64,000 nt of DNA from Cylicocyclus nassatus. Its lineage: Eukaryota > Nematoda > Chromadorea > Rhabditida > Strongylidae. The translations under genes and the position numbers were made by a program. Below, one piece after another: positions 21,901-31,985 of the stretch (positions are counted from its first letter, which is position 1; every line of letters begins with the position of its first letter). The notes beneath the pieces were generated by a model that saw only the letters and a program-made list of their open reading frames with translations, had not been told where the DNA came from and did not search any database. The DNA is taken from positions 69,857,006-69,921,005 of the forward strand of contig CATQJL010000223.1 in assembly GCA_958299035.1 (NCBI GenBank), written 5' to 3'.

Positions 21901-23119
21901 GCCGTCCAAGCCGAAAGGAGAAATCGGAAATTGGAGAGCACTGGGCGAGAGTTTAACAGTGCACAATGGATGTTTGTATTTTGGCCACAGAATAGTTATT
22001 CCAATCTCGCTGCAACAAGAGGTGTTGAAGCAGTTACACGAGGGACACCCTGGAATGACAAGGATGAAGATGCTCGCGAGAGGATTCGCATACTGGATGG
22101 GCATCAACAGAGACATTGAAAACTCAGTGCGCCGCTGCAGGGAATGTCAAGAAGCAGCCAAGATGCCAGTGACGACTGTACTGCATTCATGGAAAATGGA
22201 AGACAAACCATGGAATCGACTCCACATTGACTACGCAGGGCCGCTGAATGGTAAGATGTACCTCGTGGTAGTTGACGCTTATTCTAAATGGCCAGAAGTG
22301 TTTGAGATGTCTTCATCGTCAACTACAGCTACCTTGAAAGAACTTAGGTTGCTATTCGCTCGATTTGGAAATCCGCGAGTAATCGTGTCGGATAACGGAA
22401 CTCAGTTTACAGCAAAGGAGTTTCAAGACTTTTGTGAAGAGCGAGGAATCCAGCACATGCGTTCGCCCCCATTCCATCCACAATCAAATGGACAAGCGGA
22501 AAGGTTTGTGGATATCTTCAAGAGAACCTTCCAGAAAATTAAGGAGGGAGGAACGACAGAGAAGCTTGCTGAGTTCCTGCAGTCGTATCGACGAACGCCT
22601 TGTACAACTGCTCCAGGACAACGTTCACCTGCCGAACTGCTGCTGGGACGTCAGATGAGGACACCGCTGTCGCTGTTGAATGAAGTTTCCAAAGGAGAAG
22701 GAAAGATGGGCAACAAAACCATGGAGAAGCAGTTTAATCGCCACCATGGAACACGAAGGAAAGCCTACCAGCCAGAAGAAGCCGTGTGGGTACGTGATTT
22801 TCGCTCTGGATGTGAAAAATGGATTCCAGCACGAGTGAAGAAACGCTATGGAGAAGCGCTCTATGACGTGCTTACGGAAGATGGACAGTTATGGAGACGT
22901 CATGCGAACCAGATGCGCCGCGCCGCAAGTATAGGTCGCCATCATGACTCAACACAGTTCATCCCCGACAAAGGCCGACGTAACAATGGTATGGATGCTG
23001 CTGAACACCAAGCCACCTCATCTACGCCACCGACATCAACCAGACCAAGTCGCCATCGTCGCCAACCAGAACGCCTACAAGTAGATCCTTATTATAAGAT
23101 GTACCGTTGTTCATCTTAG
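18929..23119 (+). CDS. Ty3/gypsy Gag-Pol polyprotein, intact, 1396 aa
   Basis: A single uninterrupted frame encodes all proteins for retrotransposition. Seen in order: a Gln/Met-rich coiled-coil segment with repeated QAQQEQMQ (about 25-80), capsid-like Gag (about 85-295), a zinc knuckle C305-x2-C308-x3-H312-x4-C317, and an aspartic protease with DTGAD at 371-375. Next come reverse transcriptase with LPFG at 634-637 and the catalytic YLDD box at 662-665, RNase H with D811 in AADAS and TDHKP at 877-881, and integrase. The integrase has a zinc-binding region with H1037/H1040 and C1070-x2-C1073, and a D1101, D1155, E1191 triad with 35 residues between the last two. The start at ATG 18929 has the good context CCACCATGC. 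Protease-RT-RNaseH-integrase order defines Ty3/gypsy. The knuckle and integrase text suggest the Mag-like group (inference). No envelope gene follows. It should form cytoplasmic virus-like particles, with cDNA integrated in the nucleus. Confidence 0.97.
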   Translation: MPKASEERHGHDSLEKVLSVMVDQMRLQQEEMKLHMQLQQEQMQARLQAQQEQMQVQLQAQQEQMQMQWQAQQEQMKTLVTALTSNQRVAVRDASKDQYDQLSKDVQRFTLDEETGNTFAYWYGRYGPVIRESQLPDQKKRDLILMKLDEEAYRKYADEVLPAQPSDLDFDTTVANLQKLFASKKTLIRRRYECLRITCPPLTPAYVPFREYANTIKRMDEDARLKEVDYTAMKTLQFVAGLQDPSLREVRLRMIRRLDAHTDEAPLTIEDLVTDCENFTALKMDNTDMEGTRDIHAVWKKKVNCFSCGGPHFRRDCPQSASTGRKKRRRISAKRFGRKRQCKNVVAFDAESARTYLDVVIKGRSFKLQLDTGADITLISRRAWKRMGAPALETCVMPVKTADGTPMQIYGKFSTDFSVRDRHTGKMVHGNGTCYVTEGSNLLGLEWCIQLPAYKKLKDNYHCRKVTSEEKFRAEVVADLKERYAEVFNSDLGKCTKSKARLVLKSDAVPVFKKKRPVPYATAPELEAEIDRLVAEGVISPVEHSEWAAPVVAVKKKNGKIRLCADFSTGLNDALQLHQHPLPTAEEVFAKLNGGQLFTQLDLAEAYLQVEVEEASKEMLTINTHKGLYRYNRLPFGVKSAPGIFQQVMDSMTSGLDGVAAYLDDIIITGRSCEEHRQNLEALFKRIKDYGFHVRLEKCHFLMPEICYLGCIIDKNGRRPDPKKIEVIQQMPAPKKIADVRSFLGMINYYGVFVAEMRQLRAPLDALLRKDARFEWTGECQNAFERAKEVLTSDLLLTHFDPSLQIVVAADASDYGIGAVILHKMPDGSEKAICHASRSLTAAERNYGQIEKEGLALVFAVRKFHRYVYGRRFRLLTDHKPLLHIFGPKKMVPVYTANRLQRWKLILLAYDFDLEYQKTTEFGQADALSRLIPPRPFQTEDVVIAKVEEDVQAVQAAAVRALPVTRSTIEEESRKDENIMQVIQMLQSGAWPSKPKGEIGNWRALGESLTVHNGCLYFGHRIVIPISLQQEVLKQLHEGHPGMTRMKMLARGFAYWMGINRDIENSVRRCRECQEAAKMPVTTVLHSWKMEDKPWNRLHIDYAGPLNGKMYLVVVDAYSKWPEVFEMSSSSTTATLKELRLLFARFGNPRVIVSDNGTQFTAKEFQDFCEERGIQHMRSPPFHPQSNGQAERFVDIFKRTFQKIKEGGTTEKLAEFLQSYRRTPCTTAPGQRSPAELLLGRQMRTPLSLLNEVSKGEGKMGNKTMEKQFNRHHGTRRKAYQPEEAVWVRDFRSGCEKWIPARVKKRYGEALYDVLTEDGQLWRRHANQMRRAASIGRHHDSTQFIPDKGRRNNGMDAAEHQATSSTPPTSTRPSRHRRQPERLQVDPYYKMYRCSS

Positions 23120-23127
23120 GGGGGAGG
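23118..23127 (+). promoter_or_regulatory. Polypurine tract
   Basis: AGGGGGGAGG directly abuts the 3' LTR and overlaps the Gag-Pol stop codon. This is the expected place for plus-strand DNA priming. Confidence 0.85.
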
Positions 23128-23345
23128 TGTTGTAGAGCCGTCCCTTATATTGGAACTTGCTCACTCACTATAGGCTAGGTCGATATGGTCTCTGTGATTG
23201 CGGCGTACCCGCCGCACCTTGACATAATTGTGTGTGTTGTTCTCTAGTTATTCCTAGTGAACCCTCGGCATGTACGCCGATAGGCAGAGGGGGAACTCTT
23301 GTGTTTTTCTAATAAATTGTCAACGACTCAACGCGTTCTACTACA
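23128..23345 (+). repeat. 3' long terminal repeat of Ty3/gypsy element
   Basis: 218 bp, the same length as the 5' LTR with two substitutions. It retains AATAAA at about 23311-23316, a plausible polyadenylation signal. Confidence 0.95.
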
Positions 23346-23350
23346 ATAAT
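23346..23350. other. Target-site duplication, gypsy 3' side
   Basis: ATAAT, identical to 18439-18443. Confidence 0.9.
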
Positions 23351-23962
23351 AATCTGAATGTAAAATGGATCAAAAAGAAAAGGATCGCCTTTTGTTCTCA
23401 TTACATGGCGCAGCAACAAGGTGAACCCCGAGAACAGAAAAACTCTGTGAAATGGCATTCCAGCTTTGCGCCACGTTTCGATCACCTTGTAGTTCAAAGC
23501 TAGTATCTTAGACTTTCGGCACAAAAAAATCCTAAGCAATCGATTCTTTGACCTCACACTTGTTCATACACTTCTCACATCAAGCACACATATATACAGT
23601 CTGCGCTTGCGTAGTTAAAAGCTAAAAATAAATTTTCCGTGATACTCTCAAAGTAATGATGGGCTGCTCTCACATGGAAATTCTATACCACAATGCTTGT
23701 GAGTATCCGTGAGTCTCTGCGAGGATAATTTTTGAAAATTGTGAAATCTATAGTAATCGAAAAAGAGAAAGACCAAGTTCAATACCTGAGAATAATTAGA
23801 AAAAACTCAACACTAAAACTCAAAAGGCTGAAATCCATATGCATAAAGACCCACGTATAAATGCGTTTATACAAGAAAAGCCCAGCATTGAAAAACTCAT
23901 TAGGCCTTCCAACCTTTCAGATTTTATCAAGGAGAATATAAGGAACTTGTGTGTATGAATGA

Positions 23963-25015
23963 CTAGCTGGCTTACCCGGCTCCGTCCGGACCCTGTCAAA
24001 ACACTACAGTAGGAGTCCCATCTCCACCCCTGTACAACCTTTCCCTGTGCTTACTTCTACATGTCAATTTTCTATTTCCTGTGTTAGTAATAAGCATGCT
24101 CGATTATCCCCTGTGCCAACTCCCAGCCCCATAGGTGAACTTTGCAAAAAAATCGATAAAAGTCGATAAATTCGATATCGACTGATGACGAAAAGTAGCC
24201 TATGACAGCCGCCTCACCCCTTAGTGTATGTGTGCAAAGTTTGGTCCGATTCGGTCCAGAAATAAAAATTACTATTGGGATCATACGTGCATACAGACAT
24301 ACAAACAGACAGAATACATACAAACAGACATTCAGCTTCATATACAGGATTTCTCAAAAGTATGTAGACAAATTTGACTGTTAATTTCTCTCTCCAAAAG
24401 AGCTGTTGCCTACACGTGCCATTTTGTAGAGCTGGCTTCAGTTTAGATTTACAGTATAAAATAAATCGCCGATCTCTCTTCATTACTGTAGGACGGTAGA
24501 AACTTTCAACTTACAGCGTCTTTGTGGATTTAACGTGTTTCACAAAAAGTTATGGATAAATCTGAAAAATCGCACATTGGGGTTTTCACGCGCTGATTGC
24601 ATTACTTGACTTTTTACGAATTTGTAAGGCTTTTCAAGTGCTGTAATTGCAATTTCACGGAATATTGTAAAAAACAGCTATTGCGGTTTACCTGGCCGTA
24701 ACTTATAAAGGAAGCATTGCAGTAAAGTGCAAGGTTTACATTTAATTGCAGCGGCTAGCCTAGAGTAATGGCTACTAGGTTGTTTGGTTTGGTTTCCGAG
24801 GCGAAATAGTGCCCTCAGTGGCTCAAAACCCTTCTTAGAGTTCTTACCGTAATCCTACATCAATGAAGAGCGATCGGTGATTCGCTCCATACTAGTAATC
24901 TGAATTGAAGCCAACTCTATAGAATGGCACTTAGATTTAGGCAAAAACCTTCTTCTGTAAAGAGATATTAATGATCAAATAGTGTATACATACTTTTGGG
25001 ACACTCTGTATAAGA
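23963..25015 (-). mobile_element. Helitron-like element H1, copy a (interrupted by T1)
   Basis: On the minus strand it starts TCTTATA, is interrupted by T1 (24345-25008), resumes TATATGAAGCTGAATG, and ends GGTAAGCCAGCTAG at 23963 followed by T. A 5' TC, a 3' CTAG and a following T are Helitron hallmarks. The base before TC is G, not the expected A. No Rep/helicase is encoded. Same family as 58773-59276. Confidence 0.65.
24345..25008. mobile_element. T1 mariner-type element, copy a
   Basis: TA-flanked (24343-24344, 25009-25010). Long terminal inverted repeats of about 110 bp begin CAGRGTKTCYCAAAAGTATG and include GTGCCATT.TGTAGAGYTGG. It sits at a TA near the 5' end of Helitron H1. No transposase frame. 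Confidence 0.75.
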
Positions 25016-25425
25016 CTGATATAGAACTGCGATTGTAAGCCCGTGGCGGTCGCAGATTTTCGTCCAAAGGGAGGGGCAGAATTTTTTCAGGTGAGGGTAA
25101 CGCACTTCGAGAAGATTTTTGGGATGCTTTGAGAATTTTTGCGGGCCCATAATCCCTAAGTTTTAGAAAAGGAAATAAAAAAATTGAAAAAAAATTTTGC
25201 CACAAGCTCAGCTTGAATCTTTAAAAATTGCTGATGATGCTCTGGTTAGGAGCAATGAGGGCGGACGCTGTTGTTAACAGAACGAACTTTAATTCAAAGC
25301 ATCATTTAGCGCAGCGCCGTTCGTAATCTAATATTTCAAATGTCTTACACACGCACTAAGGCGCTGTTTTTTTCGTCTCAATTTGCGATCACACACAGTC
25401 ACAGTCAGGTAGATTTTCCGCTTAA

Positions 25426-25730
25426 CACATTGACGACAACGTGACCCCCATGGAGGATGCAATGACTGCCACGTGGGACAATGTGACCCACATCGTGGGT
25501 CACGGCCTAAATTTAAAATGGTTATAATTATTGGGTACAATCGTTTCAAGAGGTCTTTTACGCCCTGACCTTAGAAAATACCCTGACTTTTCTTGGCTGC
25601 TTTTTAGAATTTGTATAGGTATACTGTAGATCATGATCTGCATGACTTTAGCTCAAATCTTTCGACTTATTCGTGGAAGGCATTGTCCCACAAGGTAGAC
25701 AACTAAAAATTCGCGTTATCGTCAACGTTG
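25426..25730 (+). mobile_element. piggyBac-type MITE, copy C
   Basis: TTAA at 25422-25425 and 25731-25734. Left end CACATTGACGACAACGTGAC, right end CGTCAACGTTG. Internal GTGGGTCAC palindromic motif as in the other copies. Confidence 0.85.
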
Positions 25731-25734
25731 TTAA

Positions 25735-25898
25735 TATAGTGTGCTTGCTGTGGGTAAAACGCGGTAATATTTGCGCGTAAATAATTAGCGACGCCAGTAA
25801 TGTCGGTATTCTGCGCGCGATTGGAAGGCGTCACCGACGTAGCTAGTTCTACATGCGCGAATTCTACCGCATATTACCCACAGTGCAAGCACACTATA
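25735..25898. mobile_element. Palindromic MITE sharing a TTAA with copy C
   Basis: Inverted ends TATAGTGTGCTTGC and GCAAGCACACTATA, with TTAA on each side. The left TTAA is the right target site of the neighbouring MITE. Other copies are at about 26937-28032 (interrupted) and 37398-37561. Confidence 0.7.
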
Positions 25899-27089
25899 TT
25901 AAGCGAAAAATCTACTCGACTGCAGATGCGCGCATATGCCTCATTTAACACAAGTTAAGGCCCTATTCGATGCTTTGTGACATATGAAAGTATTACAGTA
26001 GCACCTAACTGGGATAAAGCGACTGAACAAATATGTAGGAGTTGAACGGTTTCTAATGAGGGCTTTCAAAAAATTTATCCATTCGCTTTGGCCTGGAACT
26101 TTGACCACCTCAAGCCAGCAATGATGCGAAATGAAGGCTCCGTGATTCGCGCCAAGTTGCCATGTTTCCCAGCCCAAACGCGCAAAGAAACCTAAGATGC
26201 GAACAATTTTTGGAAATGAAAAATCAAAGCTTTTTTTTAAAAACAGCCAAGAAAGATATCAAATGATAAGGTATCCTTGCTCACAAATATCCTTGCTCAC
26301 AAAACATTCTAAGATTCACAATTCAATATTTCAACCTCTCCAAAGCTCGTCTTCCATTCCGACAGGTCGAAGGGAGAGGCAAAATACGTCCGATCTTCGA
26401 ACAACAACGTGTGTGCTCATTCAATTCATCGATTAGCCTAATCTGAAAGACTGAGAGTCGACAGCATACTAAACGTCCCCATCGTCCCCGTCGTCCCCAT
26501 CCCCATCCAATCTTAGAATGTTTTGTGAGCAAGGATATTTGTGAGCAAGGATACCTTATCATTTAATATCTTTCTTGGCTGTTTTTCAAAAAAAAAGCTT
26601 TGATTTTTCATTTCCAAAAATTGTTTGCATCTTAGGTTTCCTTGCGCGTTTAGGCTGGGAAACATGGCAAGTTGGCGCGAATCACGGAGCCTTCATTTCG
26701 CATCATTGCTGACTTGAGGTGGTCAAAGTTCCAGGCCAAAGCGAACGGACAAATTTTTTGAAAGCCCTCATTAGAAACCATTCAACTCCTACATATTTGT
26801 TCAGTCGCATTATCCCAGTTAGGTGTCGGACTACTGTACTACATTCATATGTCACAAAGCATCAAATAAGGCCTCAACTTGTGTTAAATGCGGCATATGC
26901 GCGCATCTGCAGTCGAGTAGATTTTTCGCTTAATATAGTGTGCTTGCACTGTGGTAGAATTGAACTTGCATATGCGGTAGAATTCGCGCATGTAGACCTA
27001 GCTACGTCGGTGACGCCTTCCAGTCGCGCGCAGAATACCGGCATTACTGGCGTCGCTAATTATTTACGCGCAAATATTACCGCGTTTTA

Positions 27090-28010
27090 TCAGGTTGTAA
27101 CAGAATTAATGCAGGTTTTTCGCTTACCTTTTTCAGAATGCTGGTTTAGAAAGAAAAACTGTCCTTCCAGAGAGTCTTGCATGTCATTTGAAAGCTCTTT
27201 TCTTCTAATTTCTTATGCATTCTTTCGTTGCAGTGGAAGTGAATTTGTCTAGAAGTTCTGAGCCCATGAACTCAAGAAACCAAACCTGAAATTCTCTCTC
27301 TCTCTCAACATACCTGGCTCTAAAACCACCAGAAACAATCGGAATTCGCTGCAAATTTACATAGTATTTTTAAGTGAGCTATGTTAAAAAATGCATGCTG
27401 AATCATGAATTCTAAAAACATCTGAGCCGAGAAATTTCAGAGCAAAATTCAACGGTCGCTGTGGTCTGTCTGCCCTACATAAAAATCCTCAGCGCGAAGC
27501 GACTGCGGAGCTTCGGCTTTACATAGGAAGAATAGGTTTATAACATTTATGGTTGAAAAAATCGGGAGCCGTTTTCCCTATTCAGCTTTGAAAAAATTCA
27601 AAAGTTCCAGAAAAGCGATTTTTTAAATTCTCAGAAAAGTCGAAAAAATGAGTACTTTCAAAATTTTTTCAAATATCCTCTCGCAAAGAATTCTTTTTCA
27701 ATTCCGAATTTAGCCCTGCTGCACAACCGATCATAGACTACACAGTAAGTTATATTTGCGCTACCTTACTACATTTGATAGTAAGTTATGGTCTCTTAAA
27801 GTGAAGGTTTTCCGAAAAAATTCTTGGCAGAATTCGGGCTATAAGATTTTTCTCAATGAAGCTACAACAACAAAATAATGCATATTAAGTTGAGAAAGGT
27901 TTGTTGATTACAACAATTCTTGCTGTACACGAAAAGACTACTTGTGTAAAAAGTTATAGTGATCCAAACACAAAATTCAGAAAACCTGCATAAATTCTGT
28001 TACAACCTAA
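27090..28010. mobile_element. Mariner-type element M2
   Basis: Ends TCAGGTTGTAACAGAATTAA and ...ATTCTGTTACAACCTAA, flanked by TA at 27088-27089 and 28011-28012. The YYAGGTTG start is typical of mariner. It splits the TATAGTGTGCTTGC palindromic MITE, whose intact copies at 25735 and 37398 prove both junctions. At 921 bp it is a deletion derivative of the 1290-bp relative at 34800-36089. No transposase is recognised. Confidence 0.85.
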
Positions 28011-28036
28011 TACCTACAGCAAGCACACTATATTAA

Positions 28037-28301
28037 CACGTTGACTACAACGCAAATTTTTAGTTGTCTACCTTGTGGGACAATGCCTTCCACGAATAAG
28101 TCGAAAGATTTGAGCTAAAGTCATGCAGATCATGATCTACAGTATACCTATACAAATTCTAAAAAGCAGCCAAGAAACGTCAGGGTATTCTCTAAGGTCA
28201 GGGCGTAAAAGACCTCTTGAAACGATTGTACCCAATAATTGTAACCATTTTAACAAAATTTAAGCCATGACCCACCATGTGGGTCACGTTGCGTCAATGT
28301 A
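28037..28301 (-). mobile_element. piggyBac-type MITE, copy D
   Basis: TTAA at 28033-28036 and 28302-28305. It is in opposite orientation to copies C and E because it lies in the inverted arm. Confidence 0.8.
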
Positions 28302-28679
28302 TTAAGCGAAAAATCTACCTGACTGTAACTGTGTGTGATCGCAAATTGAGACGAAAAAAACAGCGCCTTAGTGCGTGTGTAAGACATTTGAAATATTAGG
28401 TTACGAACGGCGCTGCGCTAAATGATGCTTCGAATTAAAGTTCGTTCTGTTAACAACAGCGTCCGCCCTCATTGCTCCTAACCAGAGCATCACAGATTTT
28501 TCCATAACAAACAGCCTTAATCAAGTTCCTATCGTGAAACGCTCCCTAGCTCTTCCGCCCTTCAAAAGTGCTGCATGTCGCTGCTGTCAAATTCCATCTA
28601 CAGCAGCGCAGTAAATCCAAGTCCACTCTGGTTGCCAAGAAAAACTGCTCAAATTCTGACTTTTGAACTTTGTGCGGCA

Positions 28680-28760
28680 TACAAAGTTTATTACCAACTT
28701 TATTCCACCTCACGTTTTAACGGGTTCGTCGTCCTTAGAGTTCCTCTCACCACCGCTGTA
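28680..28760 (-). other. Degenerate hammerhead-like / PLE-terminus motif
   Basis: The minus strand reads CTCTAAGGACGACGAAC, then GTTAAAACGTGAGG and AATAAAG. This resembles the PLE2 3' end and the better copy at 36660-36715. Core bases are mutated, so it cannot be an active ribozyme. Confidence 0.4.
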
Positions 28761-29221
28761 TGTGATGTCCGCCGGAAGTGACTAGCGAACACTGTCACGT
28801 AAGGGCGATTGAATAGAGCTGACACCATAACAAACCCTGTATGGCACAATTGAATTGAAAATTTACAATGACAAGGTTCAAGGAACATGGGATATGGAAA
28901 TTATTCAAGTTTTTTTTGTGGCACAACAGAGTTGAAAAGCTACAACAATGGCAAGATTAAAGATGAGACATGGAAATTATTCAAGTTCTATTTGTTAGCT
29001 CTATAAATGCCGAGAGTGAGCTAACCCTTTACCGCAGTTCGCTATGTAAGGTCAGAAAGCTTACCTTTGTCGCATTTGGTGACTGCTGGTGGAGCATGAA
29101 ACAACATTCAAGATGCTCCTCTGATTATGTTGGCTGAAATATGTAGCAATAGCATTTCAAATTGAGCCATAACGTCATCATTCTATCTCCTTAGAGCTGT
29201 TCAGAATAGCAAAGTTAACTA

Positions 29222-31127
29222 TTAGGTTGTAACAGAATTAATGAGGATTTTAAAATTTTGAGTTCGGATACTATAATTTTCTACAGAAATCGTCAATCCG
29301 TTTCCAATAAAGATTACTGCAATCAGCAAAACTTTGGCTTTTTTACGCACTACCACATCATTGTACAGTCGCTTCATTTCATATGATTATGTGGGTCATT
29401 GCACACACAGTTCACCTTTGGCGTCCCCTTATGGATTCGTGGGAGAAACAAGCCTTCAGGTAAGTGTTTCTAAGGTGTTCTTAGCATTTTCTTTATTTTT
29501 TATTAGGTTGAAAACTAAGTTTTGCAACTGGTCTCATAACTTCCCTCTCACTCAACATGGCGCACTCAAATTTTGCCACTGCGTTGGTTATTACGTAAGC
29601 TACAGGCGCAGCTGCTGCCCTACCAAATTCTGACGTCGCAGTGAGGGTTACGGTAGGTGCATGGTATGGAGGGGAAAGTTTCAAAGTTTGATGGATTTGG
29701 CTGAAACTTGGCATGGGGTGTTATCCGACATGCTGATCACGAAAACGGTAGTGAAATAGCGTGATAAGGACTTTTTTGTAGGACTACTGTAGGTGTACGA
29801 TATGGGGTCTCACCCTAAACAAGGAAAAAGGCGTTGATTCAACAAATGAATGTGATATTCGCGTTTGGTAGGTCAAATAACCTTACAATGTAAAGACGCG
29901 GCGAAATTTGAGCTTCGGACTCTTTGCTCATTGACGGTCGTCCCCAGCGGCTCTTGCGTACATCTACTCGTTCGAATTTATGAGGACGCCAAATCTCGGC
30001 ATGCCCCTATTTTCTTTCTTCTTTAATAGGCCAAAGGAGTCAACCTCCAGCAATAATTTGTAGACGAATCCGGATTACTGCGCATGGTCTAGGCTGCCAA
30101 AGGCTTCATTTTAGCTTGAAACCCCAAAAATTCTCAAATTTCACTTGTTTTCGAAAAACGCCTAAAACCTTTCTATTTCGTGTTCAAAATTTAAACAATT
30201 TGTGCTCACTTGTAGCTCACATTGCCTTCTATATGATGCCAAAGTTTGAGTGCGCCATATCCAAAGAGAGTGAAGTTATGAAACCAGTTGCAAAACTTAG
30301 TTTCCAGCCTAATAATTACTAGTCGCCTCAAATTGACGATAACAATCCGTAAGTCTCTTGCGTCTTTGCGATTGCAAATTCAGAATGAGGACGCCAAAGT
30401 GGACTGTGTGTGCAATGGCACGCATGATCATATGAAATGAAGCGACTGTAGCTTCACTGAGAAAAACTTCATGGCCCGAAGACTGCCAAAATTCTTGCAA
30501 AACACTCAGTTTGAGAACTCAGTATACAATGTAGTAAAATGGTATAAACTTCATTCACTGTGTAGACAATAGTCGGTTGTGCAGCAGCGTTAAAGTTGAT
30601 CTCCACGAAAAAAATTTTCCGGGAAATTGCAAAAAAAATGCAAACGCTCATTCTTCACAAGTGCTCTAAAAAGACGAAAAGGCGCTTTTTTGCTGTTTTT
30701 TGATTCTTGCCGCCGAAGAGAATAACAGTTCCCGTTTTTTGTGCTATCAAGTGTGCTATGTCTATTTTTTATGGGCTGTGCGAAAGCTCGACAGTTGCTT
30801 CGCAAATGGGATTTCTATACGCCGCAGAATGATTGTAGCGGTTGTTTGGGTTTAAAATAAGTTTCTCAGTCTGGAAACTTTTAAGAAATTTGCTTCAATG
30901 TGCATATTGTAGCAGATCACAAACAAACATTGCGCCAGTTTGCAAAAAATTCTGATTTTTCGCGGCTGACTTAGAGCAAAAAGTAAGAATTTCAAGGTTT
31001 AGTCTCTTGATTTCAAAAGCACGCAAATTCGAGATTAACCCAGTCCTTCTAAAACGCATGAGAAACTAGTGGAAGAGTGCTTTCAGATGATATGCATGTA
31101 TTCTATGACAGTGCAATTTTGTTTTGA
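29222..31127 (-). mobile_element. Mariner-type element M4 (truncated, carries nested M5)
   Basis: Begins TTAGGTTGTAACAGAATTAA after TA at 29220-29221 and is collinear, inverted, with M3 (34800-36089). The far end lacks about 50 bp. M5 is inserted at 29503-30312. The only shared frames are short and show no DDE/D transposase. Confidence 0.75.
29503..30312. mobile_element. Mariner-type element M5, nested in M4
   Basis: 810 bp flanked by TA (29501-29502, 30313-30314). Terminal inverted repeats are about 75 bp and start TTAGGYTGRAAACTAAG. The uninterrupted sequence is preserved in M3 around 35810. Its terminal repeat differs from its host M4, so it is a separate family. Confidence 0.85.
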
Positions 31128-31735
31128 ACCAAGTTGGCTTGATGGCAGCATGTAACTTATGAATTCTCCAGAGCCACAGCAGATGTGTTTTTCAAGACCT
31201 ACTGCACTCCCTACTGAATGGGCAGTAAGGGAGGCACCCTGGGGTGGGGGTCGTGAAAGGGGGATCAAAAGATGTGGACTTAGATAGCGAAAGGAAACTC
31301 AGTAGGATGCAACATGCAGATATTTCATTCTTACATAGATGTATGGGAACCTTCACCTCAAGTTTATCACAGCAAGTTATTAAGAAAGACAAGAACTGCG
31401 CTTTATGTTTATTTCATAGCGCCACAACAAAGCAGACTTCAAAATTGTATTACGACCTTAGAAGCAAGCAAACTCAAAAAAAGCGTTCAAGCTTTTGCAT
31501 TAAGTTTAACCGCGAATTTGAATCTAAAAAACGAAAGTTTCAAACAAACAAAAAGTTCAGAAAATCGGATCTTCAAAAAATTTTACGGGTATCCCACTCG
31601 CTTATGCTAGTGACAGACCGAGGGCGAAGAATGAGGAGCCCCCCTCCGCCTCTCCCCCCCCCCTCTCGAGAACGGGTTTCGAATTTTTTGAGATTAACTT
31701 ACATGGACTACGGAAATGTGCAAGCTTGTTCATTC
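31085..31735. repeat. Inner left arm of the giant palindrome
   Basis: Inverted match to 33690-34300, including TCACGACCCCC / GGGGGTCGTGA and the stretch containing AGATGTGGACTTAG. A 165-codon frame (31244-31741) covers it, but the inverted copy does not keep the same frame cleanly, and I recognise no domain. Confidence 0.7.
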
Positions 31736-31985
31736 TTGTGAATAATCAAAATAAATTTTTGGAAATTTTCAAAGATTCAAGTTGAGCTTGTGACAAAATT
31801 TTTTTTCAATTTTTTTAATCTACTTTTCTGAAATTAAGGGTTTATGGGCCTGCAAAAATTCTGAAAACCACCCCAAAAATCTTCTCAAAATGTGTGAGCT
31901 TCATCTGAAAAATTCTGCCCCTCTCTCTGGACGAAAATCTTGCTATCGCCACTGGCTTACACATATAATCCCAGCTCTATATCAG

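Larger units (their letters stand above)
23505..25215 (-). repeat. Large repeat segment, inverted copy of 31745-33670
   Basis: Long collinear match in inverted orientation to the core of the giant palindrome. Shared landmarks include ATCAAGCACACATATATACA, the Helitron (23963-25015) and the T1 element nested in it. Short conserved frames (for example MRSKNRLLR.FLCRKSK at 23480-23560 on minus and near 33630 on plus) exist in both copies but have no known domain. Confidence 0.75.
25240..26480 (+). repeat. Repeat unit D, copy 1
   Basis: Direct match to 36925-38140 and inverted match to 26510-28490. It contains a piggyBac-type MITE (25426-25730) and a second palindromic MITE (25735-25898), followed by a stretch of about 580 bp with no recognised gene. 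Confidence 0.75.
26510..31735 (-). repeat. Left arm of giant palindrome
   Basis: Pairs in inverted orientation with 33690-38140, in five ordered blocks. These are 26510-27089 with 37400-38000, 28010-28490 with 36920-37400, 28490-29220 with 36090-36920, 29222-31127 with 34850-36089, and 31085-31735 with 33690-34300. Differences are nested insertions (27090-28010 and 29503-30312). No intact gene lies in the arm. Confidence 0.75.

Noticed and set aside
19075..22116. Antisense and shifted ORFs across the gypsy element
   Set aside because: Shadows of the intact Gag-Pol frame.
31244..31741. 165-codon ORF in the palindrome inner arm
   Set aside because: The inverted copy at 33690-34300 does not keep one matching frame, and no domain is recognised.
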